Assembly (NCBI RefSeq): GCF_011040495.1 | Contig: NZ_CP049037.1 | Coordinates: forward strand, 2,108,001 to 2,172,000 | DNA: 64,000 nucleotides | DNA from: Pseudohalocynthiibacter aestuariivivens | Lineage (GTDB): Bacteria > Pseudomonadota > Alphaproteobacteria > Rhodobacterales > Rhodobacteraceae | Direction: 5' to 3' | Shown here: in pieces, positions 45,406 to 54,077 of the stretch | How positions within the stretch are numbered: position 1 is the first letter of the stretch | Layout: the number at the start of each line of letters is the position of its first letter | The notes under the pieces: generated by a model | Told to the model about the DNA's origin: nothing | Database searches by the model: none | Seen by the model: only the letters and a program-made list of their open reading frames with translations | Translations under genes and position numbers: made by a program

Positions 45406-46213
45406 TGCGCAACTCCCGCGACCGGTCTGCCGCAGCAGCAACAGTTTTTTCCATCAACGGCGGCAGGCCACTCTGCGCGTCCATCAGTACCTCGAGCCCG
45501 GCCTGCGTCGTGCCGTTCGGGCTGGTCACGTTCACGCGCAACTGTGCAGGCGTCTCATCCGCCGCCTCGGCCAGCGCACCCGCCCCCGCCACTGTCGCCT
45601 GCGCCAACTGCATCGCCATTGCGGCGGGCAATCCCTGCGCCTCGCCAGCGCGCGCCAGACATTCGATCATGTGAAACACATAAGCCGGGCCAGAGCCCGA
45701 AACGCCCGTCACCGCATCCATCTGATCCTCATTTTCCAGCCGCACCACCTGCCCGACGGCACGCAGCAGCGCCTCTGCCAGATCCATCTGTCCGGCGCCC
45801 GCATTCGCATTTCCGACAATCGCTGTGATGCCACGGCCCACGGCGGCGGGTGTATTCGGCATGGCACGGATGATCGGGCTGTCAGCCCCAAACGCCGCCT
45901 CGAACGCCGCAATCGGCGTCCCAGCCGCCACTGAGACAAAGAGCGTATCGCCCCCGCCCATCGCCGCTATGGCGGGCAGCGCATCCCCCATCATCTGTGG
46001 CTTGACCGCAATGAGAACGATCCCCGGTGCCGTCGGCAAATCCGCGTTGATCTGTACCCCGGTGCAGCGCAACCAGTCCGAAGGATTCGGATCAATCACC
46101 CAGACCGATGCCGGTGGCAGCCCATCAGACAACCAGCCCTGCAACATCGCCGATCCCATCTTGCCACAACCCAGCAGCACAAGACCCTTTTCGGCCACAA
46201 AATTCATGTCCAT
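45395..46213 (-). CDS. proC: Pyrroline-5-carboxylate reductase
   Basis: Last step of proline synthesis. 272 residues; ATG at 46213 or 46207. Rossmann start LVLLGCGKMGSAMLQGWL, MPNTPAAVGRGITA, catalytic/dimer block TGVSGSGPAYVFHMIE and VTSPNGTTQAGLEVL. Heads the proC-csaA-dehydrogenase unit. Confidence 0.95.
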   Translation of the reverse strand: MDMNFVAEKGLVLLGCGKMGSAMLQGWLSDGLPPASVWVIDPNPSDWLRCTGVQINADLPTAPGIVLIAVKPQMMGDALPAIAAMGGGDTLFVSVAAGTPIAAFEAAFGADSPIIRAMPNTPAAVGRGITAIVGNANAGAGQMDLAEALLRAVGQVVRLENEDQMDAVTGVSGSGPAYVFHMIECLARAGEAQGLPAAMAMQLAQATVAGAGALAEAADETPAQLRVNVTSPNGTTQAGLEVLMDAQSGLPPLMEKTVAAAADRSRELRNDG

Positions 46214-46424
46214 TCCGCGCCTCTCGTAATGCGTGTCTGTTCCTTGCCAGTGTTACGCCGCGCGATTCCGCTGGGCAACGCCAGATCGCCCAGACGGCAA
46301 AGTTTCGCACGAACGACACAACGCATCACGCATCTACTGGCGAGAACCATCTCGGGGGGCTTCCCCTCAATCATGGCTTACGAAGAGTGCCGCAGGCACT
46401 CATTCCGGTCACGCTTCCAGTCGC

Positions 46425-46925
46425 TCAGGCGCGCCCGTATGTCTTGGCAATTGCCACCTGCATGGCGTCGCGCGGATTGCGATCCCCCCAGACAACCAGC
46501 TGAAAGGCCGGATAATACCGCTCGGCACTCATCACGGCGGCGGTGATCAGCGTATCGATCTGTTCCGGGCTTGCCTCTTGTCCGCCCGCCATCACCAATC
46601 CGTAGCGATACACCATCAGCTTTTGCTCCAGCCAATATGTAAACGCCCCAGCCCAACACTGATCATTCACCTCATTGAGCATGTGATAAAGGCCGGGCAG
46701 CTTGTCCTCCGGCGGCTCCATCTCAAAGGTGCAGATCAGGCGCAGCGTCTCATCATAGGCCGACCACGCCAGCGTGATCGAATAGGTCCGCCACTGGCCT
46801 TCAACAGCCATGGCGATCTGATCGTCTCCGATCCGGTCAAAGTCCCATTCGTTGTGCTCTGCCAGATGTTCGACGATATCGATGGGATGAAGGTCTTCCT
46901 GTAGGTACTGCTCGGACAATGCCAC
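46425..46925 (-). CDS. YbjN domain-containing protein
   Basis: 166 residues from a GTG at 46925 with GAGG upstream. DFDRIGDDQIAMAVEGQWRT, LRLICTFEMEPPEDKLPGL and NEVNDQCWAGAFTYW fit the YbjN (T3SS-chaperone-like) family. E. coli YbjN influences motility and stress tolerance; the alphaproteobacterial role is unknown. It has a structured 5' region with a candidate RNA and a DnaA box. Confidence 0.88.
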   Translation of the reverse strand: MALSEQYLQEDLHPIDIVEHLAEHNEWDFDRIGDDQIAMAVEGQWRTYSITLAWSAYDETLRLICTFEMEPPEDKLPGLYHMLNEVNDQCWAGAFTYWLEQKLMVYRYGLVMAGGQEASPEQIDTLITAAVMSAERYYPAFQLVVWGDRNPRDAMQVAIAKTYGRA

Positions 46926-46982
46926 GGTGCCACCTCGTTGGTTTTTGCTTTGCGGTCGGGGTGGATTGCGCCTCAACCGCTA

Positions 46983-47042
46983 GGTGCCTGCTCTATGGGC
47001 GGGGGCTATTCCCCACGCCCTTACCAGATATGGTGAGGCACC
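46983..47042 (-). ncRNA. Candidate structured RNA (three-way junction) upstream of ybjN
   Basis: GGTGCCT (46983-46989) pairs with AGGCACC (47036-47042). Inside it, GGGCG/CGCCC stacked on GGGG/CCCC forms one arm (46997-47020) and ACCA-GATA-TGGT a second (47023-47034). The layout is a compact three-way junction lying about 58 bases before the ybjN start. Strand is assumed from ybjN; no known family was recognised. Confidence 0.5.
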
Positions 47043-47067
47043 CGATTCGTCCTGTAAAGCAATTTGT

Positions 47068-47076
47068 TGTGGATAA
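47068..47076 (-). promoter_or_regulatory. DnaA box
   Basis: TTATCCACA (minus strand) matches the 9-bp DnaA consensus exactly. A weaker copy (TGTGGACGC on plus, six of nine positions) starts at 47088. They lie near the likely ybjN promoter; this is not an origin by itself. Confidence 0.55.
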
Positions 47077-47127
47077 CCGCAATAAGTTGTGGACGCATGA
47101 TCAAAGCCATCAATATGCAGCACACGT

Positions 47128-47358
47128 TCAGGCGTTCAGGTCGTCCAGTATTGCTTGGGCAAGCATCCGGTCGAAAACCCCCGCTTCATCGAGCCTATGC
47201 AAGCGCTGGATCAGATCGTCGATGATCCGGGTGTAGGTAATGATAGCTGCGTCTCGGCGCAGTTGTTCAGGGGCTTCCTTGATGATCGTCCTTAACGCGC
47301 GGGCCTTGGCCAAGGCACTCTTGACCTTGCGCAACTCTGTCTCCAGATCATCCGGCAC
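47128..47358 (-). CDS. Small helical hypothetical protein
   Basis: 76 residues from a GTG at 47358. Two amphipathic helices rich in Lys, Arg and Leu (TELRKVKSALAKARALRT; TRIIDDLIQRLHRLDEAG) suggest a coiled coil. No signal peptide. The RBS is poor (AGGCGGA 12 bases away), so the start is uncertain. Not assigned to a family. Confidence 0.55.
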   Translation of the reverse strand: MPDDLETELRKVKSALAKARALRTIIKEAPEQLRRDAAIITYTRIIDDLIQRLHRLDEAGVFDRMLAQAILDDLNA

Positions 47359-47613
47359 GAGACCGGTCCGCCTGGGCAGGTTGCCCGTCTGCGCCGCACC
47401 AATGCCATGTTTTTCCGATCATGTTACAACCTTGACAAGATCACGAACAAAAACGCCCGCGCATAAGGTGTAAATTACTGAAATTGCGGCGCGTTTTTCT
47501 AAGCCTGCGAGCAGGCAAGGAACAAGTCAAATCAAACTTACGGAAGATTTTAGCAGATCATCCACGCGGATCCCCCCACGCGGCTCGAACGGATCAGACC
47601 GTTCAGAACACAG

Positions 47614-47862
47614 TTACGGGGTCGTCTTGCCTTCCAGCACATCCAGTCGCGCCTTGAGCACTTCGTTCTCCTCACGGGCTTTCTGCGCCATGGCACGCAC
47701 CGCGTCGAACTCTTCGCGGGTGACGAAATCGCGATCAGCCAGCCAGCGATCCACCACCGAAGACATCGCGGTTTCGGCCTCTTGCTTGGCACCCTGCGCC
47801 ACGCCCATTGCGTTGGTCATCAGTTGCGAAATATCATCGAGCACTTTGTTGCGGGTCTGCAT
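47614..47862 (-). CDS. ubiK: Accessory factor UbiK/YqiC family (BMFP)
   Basis: 82 residues; GGAG ahead of the ATG. N-terminal amphipathic ISQLMTNAMGVAQGAKQEAE followed by a coiled coil FDAVRAMAQKAREENEVLKARLDVLEG, the standard BMFP layout. UbiK helps ubiquinone synthesis and lipid association in E. coli. Divergent from lgt. Confidence 0.88.
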   Translation of the reverse strand: MQTRNKVLDDISQLMTNAMGVAQGAKQEAETAMSSVVDRWLADRDFVTREEFDAVRAMAQKAREENEVLKARLDVLEGKTTP

Positions 47863-47962
47863 CGTGTTTTTCTCCGGCTTTGCGTCTGTCCCCTATATGG
47901 GGCGCAGAGCCGCGCGCCACAAGGTTGACTTCACCCGCACAGAATGGGCAAGACGGGGCGAA

Positions 47963-48859
47963 ATGCTGGCTATGATCCCCTTCCCCGATCTCTCTCCCGA
48001 GATCTTCTCTATTTCTGTCTTCGGGATGGAATTCGCGCTGCGTTGGTACGCGCTGGCCTACATTACCGGGCTGGTCGCTGGCTGGCGTATCATTGTGGAC
48101 ACCACGCGGCGCGCACATCTGTGGCCGGACGATACCCCCGCGCTTGATGAAAAGCAGGTCGATGATCTGCTGTTCTGGGTCATACTCGGCGTCATACTGG
48201 GGGGGCGGATCGGGTTCGTCCTGTTTTACCAACCGCTCTATTACCTTCAGAATCCGGCCGAAATCCTAATGGTCTGGCAGGGCGGAATGTCCTTCCACGG
48301 CGGGCTTCTGGGTGTCGTTGCGGTCAATTTCCTCTTTGCCGCCCGGCACGGTATCCGCCCATTGTCCATCGCTGATGTGATGTGCATGGTTGCCCCTATC
48401 GGCATTTTCCTTGGCAGGCTCGCGAACTTCGTCAACGCAGAGCTTTGGGGGCGGCCGACCGACCTGCCATGGGGCGTGGCATTTCCCGGCGCGGCAGCAC
48501 AGAACTGCGCCGACGTCCTGACACTCTGCGCGCGCCATCCCTCGCAACTCTACGAGGCCCTTCTGGAAGGGCTGCTACTGGGCGTGATCCTGCTGTGGCT
48601 CGTCTACCGTCGCAGCGCGCTGAAAACGCCGGGGGTAGTGGCGGGCGTTTTCTTTATCGGCTACGGATTGGGCCGTTTCATTGTCGAATTTGCGCGTCAG
48701 GCAGATGCACAATTCATCAGCGCAGATAACCCGATGGGTTATGTTCTACAGATCGGCGGCGCAGGCCTCAGCATGGGGCAACTCTTGTCGCTGCCGATGG
48801 TCATCGTGGGCGCGGGCCTGATCGTACTGGCGCGACGAAACAAGAGCGCCGCCCCATGA
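47963..48859 (+). CDS. lgt: Prolipoprotein diacylglyceryl transferase
   Basis: 298 residues, seven membrane helices in the inner membrane; attaches diacylglycerol from phosphatidylglycerol to the lipobox Cys. IGFVLFYQPLYY, the Lgt signature GRLANFVNAELWGRPTD with its essential Arg, the GGMSFHGGLLG catalytic loop and ARHPSQLYEALLEG are present. Start ATG 47963 (or 47972). First gene of lgt-midA-pgeF. Confidence 0.96.
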   Translation: MLAMIPFPDLSPEIFSISVFGMEFALRWYALAYITGLVAGWRIIVDTTRRAHLWPDDTPALDEKQVDDLLFWVILGVILGGRIGFVLFYQPLYYLQNPAEILMVWQGGMSFHGGLLGVVAVNFLFAARHGIRPLSIADVMCMVAPIGIFLGRLANFVNAELWGRPTDLPWGVAFPGAAAQNCADVLTLCARHPSQLYEALLEGLLLGVILLWLVYRRSALKTPGVVAGVFFIGYGLGRFIVEFARQADAQFISADNPMGYVLQIGGAGLSMGQLLSLPMVIVGAGLIVLARRNKSAAP

Positions 48860-49920
48860 CACCGCTCTACCGGCACCTGATCGCACAGATAGCCGAGACC
48901 GGACCGATACCACTGGCAGACTACATGCAAACCTGCCTGATGCACCCCGATCACGGGTATTACGCCACGCGCGACCCGCTGGGGGCGGCAGGCGATTTCA
49001 TCACCGCACCTGAAATCAGCCAGATGTTCGGTGAATTGCTTGGTCTGTCGATCGCCCAGACATGGCTGGATCAGGGCGCGCCATCTGCATTTGCCCTGAC
49101 AGAGCTGGGACCGGGGCGCGGAACATTGATGGCCGACATGTTGCGCGCTGCGGCAAAAGTACCAGGGTTTACGGCCGCGGCACAGGTGCATCTGGTCGAG
49201 GCATCCCCGACCCTGCGCGCCGTTCAGCACGAAACCCTGCAAGGCACATCCGTGGACTGGCACGATCGGCTGGAGGATGTGCCCGATCTGCCGATATTCT
49301 TGGTCGCGAATGAGTTTTTCGATGCCCTCCCAATCCGGCAAATGCAGCGTGACGGGTCAGGATGGCGCGAATGCTGTGTCGGCCAGCAGAACGGCACGCT
49401 CACTTTCGGGCTGGGCGCGTGCCTGCCTGTGCCTGCGCTGGAACATCGACTGGCAGACACCAATGATGGCGATATTGTCGAGCTTTGCCCACTTGGCACA
49501 AGCATTGCCAACCAGATCGGCCACCGCATCGCGACCCATGGCGGCGCAGCGCTGATCGTGGATTATGGCGATTGGCACACGCTCGGCGATACCTTTCAGG
49601 CACTCAGCGGCCATGCCCCGACTGATCCGCTGGCGGCACCGGGCACCGCTGATCTGACCGCGCATGTGGATTTCGAGGCGCTGGCACAATCAGCCGCCCC
49701 TGCGGCGCATAGCCGCCTCATCCCGCAGGGTGTGTTTCTGGAACGACTCGGGATCACACCGCGCGCACAGACCTTGGCCAACGGCATGCGCGGTGCAGCG
49801 CTGGAGGCCCATATCGCCGCACATAGGCGCTTGACCCACCCAGAGGAAATGGGGACGCTCTTTAAGGTGATGGCCCTTTATCCCAAAGATGCCACCCCTC
49901 CACCCGGATGCACACAATGA
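48856..49920 (+). CDS. SAM-dependent methyltransferase, MidA/NDUFAF7 family (DUF185)
   Basis: 354 residues. MHPDHGYYATRDPLGAAGDF and ITAPEISQMFGELLG open the family, ELGPGRGTLMADMLRA is the SAM-binding motif, and LVANEFFDALPIRQ and VDYGDWHTLGDTFQAL follow. The mitochondrial homolog NDUFAF7 methylates an Arg of complex I subunit NDUFS2; a similar role in the bacterial complex I is inferred. ATGA overlaps on both sides with lgt and pgeF. Confidence 0.9.
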   Translation: MTPLYRHLIAQIAETGPIPLADYMQTCLMHPDHGYYATRDPLGAAGDFITAPEISQMFGELLGLSIAQTWLDQGAPSAFALTELGPGRGTLMADMLRAAAKVPGFTAAAQVHLVEASPTLRAVQHETLQGTSVDWHDRLEDVPDLPIFLVANEFFDALPIRQMQRDGSGWRECCVGQQNGTLTFGLGACLPVPALEHRLADTNDGDIVELCPLGTSIANQIGHRIATHGGAALIVDYGDWHTLGDTFQALSGHAPTDPLAAPGTADLTAHVDFEALAQSAAPAAHSRLIPQGVFLERLGITPRAQTLANGMRGAALEAHIAAHRRLTHPEEMGTLFKVMALYPKDATPPPGCTQ

Positions 49921-50672
49921 CACTGGAGATTTTGACCGCCGATAGCCTGACACCGCTGCGCCACGGCTTCTTCACCCGCAAGGGTGGCGCGTCATCAGGC
50001 ATCTTTCGCGGGCTGAACTGCGGTATTGGATCTTCTGACCAGTCCGAAATCGTTTCCATTAACCGGGCCCGCGTCGCCGCTGCGATGGAAGTGCCCCACG
50101 ATCACCTTCTCACTGTGCATCAGGTTCACTCTGCGAGCGTGGCCATCGTCGATGGACCGCTCACCGAACGCCCCCGTGCCGACGCAATGGCCACGCGCAC
50201 ACCGGGAGTGGCGCTTGGTATTCTGACTGCGGATTGCCAACCGGTCCTGTTTGCCGACCCGACTGCCGGCGTCATCGGTGCGGCGCATGCAGGATGGCGT
50301 GGCGCGCTGGACGGTGTGCTGGAGGCGACGCTTGATGCAATGGAAGGTCTTGGCGCCGATCGCGGCAACGTGTCTGCCGTTATCGGCCCCGCAATCAGTC
50401 AAGCCGCCTACGAGGTAGGCCCCGAGTTTCTGGATACCTTTCTGGCTGAGGACACGGACTATTCCCGTTTCTTTGCTGGCGGATCAGGCGACCGGATGCA
50501 TTTCGACCTCACAGGGTTCGGGCTGCATCGGTTGCGTACCGCAGGCGTCGGCCATGCGGAATGGACGCGCCATTGTACCTATGGCGATTCCGAGCGGTTC
50601 TATTCCTTCCGCCGCGCAACACATCTGGGCGAGGTCGATTACGGGCGTCTGATTGCTGCAATCAGGCTCTGA
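49917..50672 (+). CDS. pgeF: Peptidoglycan editing factor PgeF (multicopper polyphenol oxidase family)
   Basis: 251 residues from the ATG overlapping the previous stop. TVHQVHSASVAIVD, ILTADCQPVLFAD and GAAHAGWRGALDGVLEAT give the metal-binding His/Cys set; TYGDSERFYSFRR closes the fold. In E. coli it removes misincorporated amino acids from peptidoglycan precursors. End of the lgt-midA-pgeF operon. Confidence 0.93.
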   Translation: MTLEILTADSLTPLRHGFFTRKGGASSGIFRGLNCGIGSSDQSEIVSINRARVAAAMEVPHDHLLTVHQVHSASVAIVDGPLTERPRADAMATRTPGVALGILTADCQPVLFADPTAGVIGAAHAGWRGALDGVLEATLDAMEGLGADRGNVSAVIGPAISQAAYEVGPEFLDTFLAEDTDYSRFFAGGSGDRMHFDLTGFGLHRLRTAGVGHAEWTRHCTYGDSERFYSFRRATHLGEVDYGRLIAAIRL

Positions 50673-51025
50673 TTGCGGCTTCCGTTTCCGACGCCGCGTT
50701 GATCCGCATGGGTGTTTGGGCGCCGCGCGGGATCGGCGCTATGTCAAAAAATGTCCGATTTAGGCAAAACAGCGGCGACACCATCCCGCATTTGCCCCAA
50801 TTCACCTCATACGTGCATTACGTGACTCAGATACCGCGTCAATCTATGGATTATAATTGATACATTTCAATATCTTACATTTTTATCAGATGATAAAGGC
50901 GAAAAATTTGGATCGCTTTTCGAAATAAAGACGAACCGCCAAACCTTGGCCTCAAAGCCTTGTCATATTGATCCTCAGACAAACAGCAGACCTGCACGGC
51001 GGGCAATCTTGAGGAGACAAGGCAG
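50673..51025. other. Intergenic region, 353 bp, AT-rich
   Basis: Nothing convincingly coding. The part from about 50810 to 50910 is clearly AT-rich for this genome and contains ACGT-N5-ACGT at about 50811-50824 and ATAATTGATACATTT, a plausible promoter area for the small gene at 51026. No structured RNA recognised. Confidence 0.5.
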
Positions 51026-51172
51026 ATGAAGATGAAACAAAAACGCTGGATGAAATCCGTTCTCGCCACCAGCCGGACAGAATTGCCCCAGATGCCGTTC
51101 CACCGCGGGAACCGCCAGAATGTTGCGATCCGCATGTGCGATGACGCGTCCAATCAACTGCGCAGGGCCTGA
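51026..51172 (+). CDS. Very small basic protein, 48 residues
   Basis: ATG at 51026 preceded by GAGGAGAC and AAGGCAG. Starts MKMKQKRWMKSVLATS, then LPQMPFHRGNRQ, and ends NQLRRA; net positive charge. Short proteins with a K-x-R/K-W-M/L-K-S-V start and an LPFxRG block are, as far as I recall, widespread in Rhodobacteraceae annotations, which supports it as real. Function unknown. Confidence 0.62.
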   Translation: MKMKQKRWMKSVLATSRTELPQMPFHRGNRQNVAIRMCDDASNQLRRA

Positions 51173-51229
51173 GTGTCGCAATGTCAAAAAAGAGTTTTTT
51201 ACGAGTGCATCGGGTTGAACTTCATGTGG

Positions 51230-51253
51230 GGTCGCCCCTTGTTTTGGGCGGCC
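51230..51253 (+). terminator. Terminator-like hairpin after the 48-residue gene
   Basis: GGTCGCCC pairs with GGGCGGCC (8 bp, one G-U) around CTTGTTTT; followed by TCACTTTCC. Confidence 0.5.
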
Positions 51254-51397
51254 TCACTTTCCTATCCCGCGTTTGCTGGCACGCCCCGGCAGGAACGCCC
51301 GCGAATCGCAATGTGGCAATCCCGTCCACGAAGCAGCAACAATGATTGCAACGAACACAGGATTGACCCCATTCATGCAAGCAATGTTGGCAATTAA

Positions 51398-51427
51398 TTG
51401 ACGATCCGCGCGATTAACACGTATTTT
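51398..51427 (+). promoter_or_regulatory. Sigma-70-like promoter for the Hint gene at 51518
   Basis: TTGACG (51398-51403), 18-base spacer, TATTTT (51422-51427), giving a leader of about 85 bases. AAAGGG precedes the ATG. Confidence 0.4.
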
Positions 51428-51517
51428 ACCTGCAATGACATGCAGGCGACACTTGTCCATCTGTCGTTGTCGGTGGGGGCCGACGCGGTTGTGACAACCT
51501 CAAAAGGGTAACACAAC

Positions 51518-52297
51518 ATGGTCTACACCCCCTCTGCGCTGAATCTGGTCAGCGCCATGCGAGCCGAAGCAGGCTTCGCCGAAGAATATACCTCCCTGCG
51601 CGGGATGCGTGCTGAGCGTGCGCAGCCAATGATCGGATATGACGTGCAGTACCTGTGCGGCGACGGTCAAATCGGGTCCGCGCGACATCGTGCCCCGGCG
51701 ACCGCACCCTTCCTTGATGCGTTTTCCGCCTTTGCACGCGGGACCCTGATCGCAACCACCCAAGGCCCTGTTGCGGTCGAGGACCTCAGCCCCGGAATGA
51801 AGCTGATAACCAATGAACGTGGTCCATCGCCGCTCTTGTGGGTCGGTGCGATGACGTTGCGCCCTGACGCGTGTGCCTTCGGTGAATCCGGTCCGCGCCT
51901 GTTCCGGATCATGGCCGAAGCGTTAGGGATGGCGCGTCCGATGACCGATCTTATGACCGGACCCGGCGCACGCATTCTACAACGCACTCCCGGCCGGCGG
52001 GATCAGAGCCTGCGCCCCGTGCGTGACATGCTGGACGGTATGCAGGTTATCGAATTGCGCCCGCCCAGCGCAGTTCAGATGTACCATCTGCTGCTCCCGC
52101 GTCACGCGACGATTACTGCCGCCGGACTCTCGGTCGAGACGTTCCACCCCGGACCCGGCTTTGACCAGTCAATGACATATGATGATCTGGCTCAGTTTAT
52201 CGGGCTTTTCCCGCATATCCGTAAGCCCGTGGATTTCGGCAGCCTTGCCCATCCGCGCGCGCCGCTGCGATCACAAAACGGACTAAATGTCGCCTGA
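51518..52297 (+). CDS. Stand-alone Hint-domain protein without the catalytic Cys
   Basis: 259 residues. About 65 N-terminal residues without motif, then a Hint_2-like domain: FARGTLIATTQGPVAVEDLS, GMKLITNERGPSPLLWVGA, ILQRTPGRR and YHLLLPRHATITAAGLSVE. The Cys-Phe pair of active Hint domains (as in the gene at 2-769) is Ala-Phe here (SAFARGT), so self-cleavage is unlikely. No signal peptide. Unlinked to the Hint pair at the left end. Function unknown. Confidence 0.82.
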   Translation: MVYTPSALNLVSAMRAEAGFAEEYTSLRGMRAERAQPMIGYDVQYLCGDGQIGSARHRAPATAPFLDAFSAFARGTLIATTQGPVAVEDLSPGMKLITNERGPSPLLWVGAMTLRPDACAFGESGPRLFRIMAEALGMARPMTDLMTGPGARILQRTPGRRDQSLRPVRDMLDGMQVIELRPPSAVQMYHLLLPRHATITAAGLSVETFHPGPGFDQSMTYDDLAQFIGLFPHIRKPVDFGSLAHPRAPLRSQNGLNVA

Positions 52298-52320
52298 GCC
52301 GGACGCCTGAGGCCCTGTAG

Positions 52321-52821
52321 TCAAGCCTCTTTGGTCAGCCGTTCCTCCAGCACATCGAACGGCACCCCCGGCTCATCCTTGGCACCGCGAATAACCAGCG
52401 AAGTTTTGACGCTGGCCACGTTTTCGGCAGCAGTTAGTTCTTCGGTCAGGAACCGTTGAAAGCTGCTCAGGTCCGGCGCCACGCATTTGAGGATGAAGTC
52501 CACTTCGCCATTCAGCATGTGACACTCGCGCACCAGCGGCCACGACCGGCAGCGCGCCTCGAACGCGCTCAGGTCCGCTTCGGCTTGGCTCTGCAACCCG
52601 ACCGAGGCAAACACCTGCACCTCAAACCCCAGTTCGCGCGCATCTACTTCGGCATGATAGCCACGAATATATCCGCTTTCCTCCAGCGTGCGCACACGCC
52701 GCAGGCATGGCGGCGCCGAGATGCCGACACGGCGGGCCAGTTCCACATTAGTCATCCGGCCATCGGCCTGCAATTCGGCCAGAATTTTGCGGTCGATCGG
52801 GTCAAGCCGGGTTGTCGCCAT
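52321..52821 (-). CDS. Lrp/AsnC family transcriptional regulator
   Basis: 166 residues: winged HTH DRKILAELQADGRMTNVELARRVGISAPPCLRRV (quoted in part; positions about 8-45) then a RAM ligand domain (SWPLVRECHMLNGEVDFIL). Divergent from trxB across 219 bp, an arrangement I have seen often in related genomes. Effector unknown; an amino acid is likely. Confidence 0.92.
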   Translation of the reverse strand: MATTRLDPIDRKILAELQADGRMTNVELARRVGISAPPCLRRVRTLEESGYIRGYHAEVDARELGFEVQVFASVGLQSQAEADLSAFEARCRSWPLVRECHMLNGEVDFILKCVAPDLSSFQRFLTEELTAAENVASVKTSLVIRGAKDEPGVPFDVLEERLTKEA

Positions 52822-53040
52822 GTCGCACCTATTTTTAGAAATTCGCGTTTACGCTATTGCCGTTTCTTACATCAGGGTCAGGGGCCGCGCAACAATGTTT
52901 CGCGCTCGCGCAACATCGTTTCGCAACCTTCCGCTGCATGATGCACACACAGGACCGCATTGCAGGGGTTTCACCCCGGCGCACGCGCGTCTATATCAGG
53001 CCAATACGCTCACACAACGACTGATCGAGAGGCACGCCCA

Positions 53041-54045
53041 ATGGCCGATACCCGCAAGACCAAAGTTCTGATTATCGGCTCCGGCCCGGCGGGCTACACG
53101 GCGGGTGTTTATGCCAGCCGTGCGATGCTGAATCCGATCCTCGTTCAGGGGATCGAACCCGGCGGCCAGTTAACCACCACCACCGAAGTTGAAAACTGGC
53201 CGGGTGACACCGAGGTACAAGGCCCCGACCTGATGGTGCGCATGGAGGCCCACGCCAAAGCCATGGGCTGTGAGATCATCGGCGATATCATCAGCAGCAT
53301 TGATTTCGATGCACGCCCCTTCGTCTGCCAATCCGACAGCGGTACGGTCTACGAAGCCGATGCAATCATCCTTGCCACAGGTGCACGCGCCAAATGGCTG
53401 GGTCTGCCCAGCGAAGAGAAGTTCAAGGGCTTCGGCGTCAGCGCCTGCGCCACTTGCGACGGATTTTTCTATCGCGGCCAGGAAATCGTCGTTGTCGGCG
53501 GCGGCAACACTGCGGTCGAAGAGGCATTATTCTTGACCAACTTCGCCTCCAAGGTCACGCTGATCCACCGCCGTGATGAATTGCGCGCCGAGATGATCTT
53601 GCAGGACCGGCTGATGAAGAATCCCAAGATCGAGCCGCTCTGGTTCCATCAACTGGAGGAAGTCGTTGGCACAGAAAACCCGCTGGGCGTCGAGGGTGTC
53701 CGCGTGAAACACGTAGAAACAGGCGAGATCACAGAAATCCCGTGCAAGGGTGTCTTTATCGCCATCGGTCACGCCCCCGCCAACGAACTAGTCAAGGACG
53801 TGCTGGACACACATATGGGCGGCTACGTCGTAACCAATCCTGACAGCACCGAAACCTCGATTCCGGGGATTTTCGCGGCCGGTGATCTGACCGACTGGAA
53901 ATATCGTCAGGCGGTAACCTCTGCCGGGATGGGCTGCATGGCCGCCCTCGAAGCCGAACGTTGGCTGGCCGAACAGGATGATGCACCACGCGATGAAGTC
54001 AGCGCGCCACTGGGATATGGTGCCGAGGTACCAGCAGGCGAGTAA
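53041..54045 (+). CDS. trxB: Thioredoxin reductase
   Basis: 334 residues, FAD/NADPH enzyme reducing thioredoxin. VLIIGSGPAGYTAGVYASRA binds FAD, SACATCDGFFYRG carries the redox-active CATC, VVVGGGNTAVEEALFLTNFA binds NADPH, GIFAAGDLTDWKYRQAV closes the FAD site. Start ATG 53041. A roughly 15-residue tail (SAPLGYGAEVPAGE) extends past the core. Confidence 0.96.
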   Translation: MADTRKTKVLIIGSGPAGYTAGVYASRAMLNPILVQGIEPGGQLTTTTEVENWPGDTEVQGPDLMVRMEAHAKAMGCEIIGDIISSIDFDARPFVCQSDSGTVYEADAIILATGARAKWLGLPSEEKFKGFGVSACATCDGFFYRGQEIVVVGGGNTAVEEALFLTNFASKVTLIHRRDELRAEMILQDRLMKNPKIEPLWFHQLEEVVGTENPLGVEGVRVKHVETGEITEIPCKGVFIAIGHAPANELVKDVLDTHMGGYVVTNPDSTETSIPGIFAAGDLTDWKYRQAVTSAGMGCMAALEAERWLAEQDDAPRDEVSAPLGYGAEVPAGE

Positions 54046-54077
54046 CTGAACCGCCCAAAATGGTGGAGGAACTGTCG

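Larger units (their letters stand above)
51173..51517. other. Intergenic region, 345 bp, upstream of the third Hint gene
   Basis: Holds a terminator-like hairpin (51230-51253), a promoter-like pair (51398-51427) and a short CCTGC/GCAGG hairpin near 51430-51447. A 54-codon frame from 51181 exists but has no ribosome site and an atypical composition. Confidence 0.5.

Noticed and set aside
47060..47100. Replication origin
   Set aside because: One perfect and one poor DnaA box only; no AT-rich unwinding region, dnaA, parAB or repC nearby.
51181..51345. 54-codon plus-strand frame starting MSKKSFLRVH
   Set aside because: No ribosome site, composition unlike neighbours, and it runs through a hairpin and into a probable promoter region.
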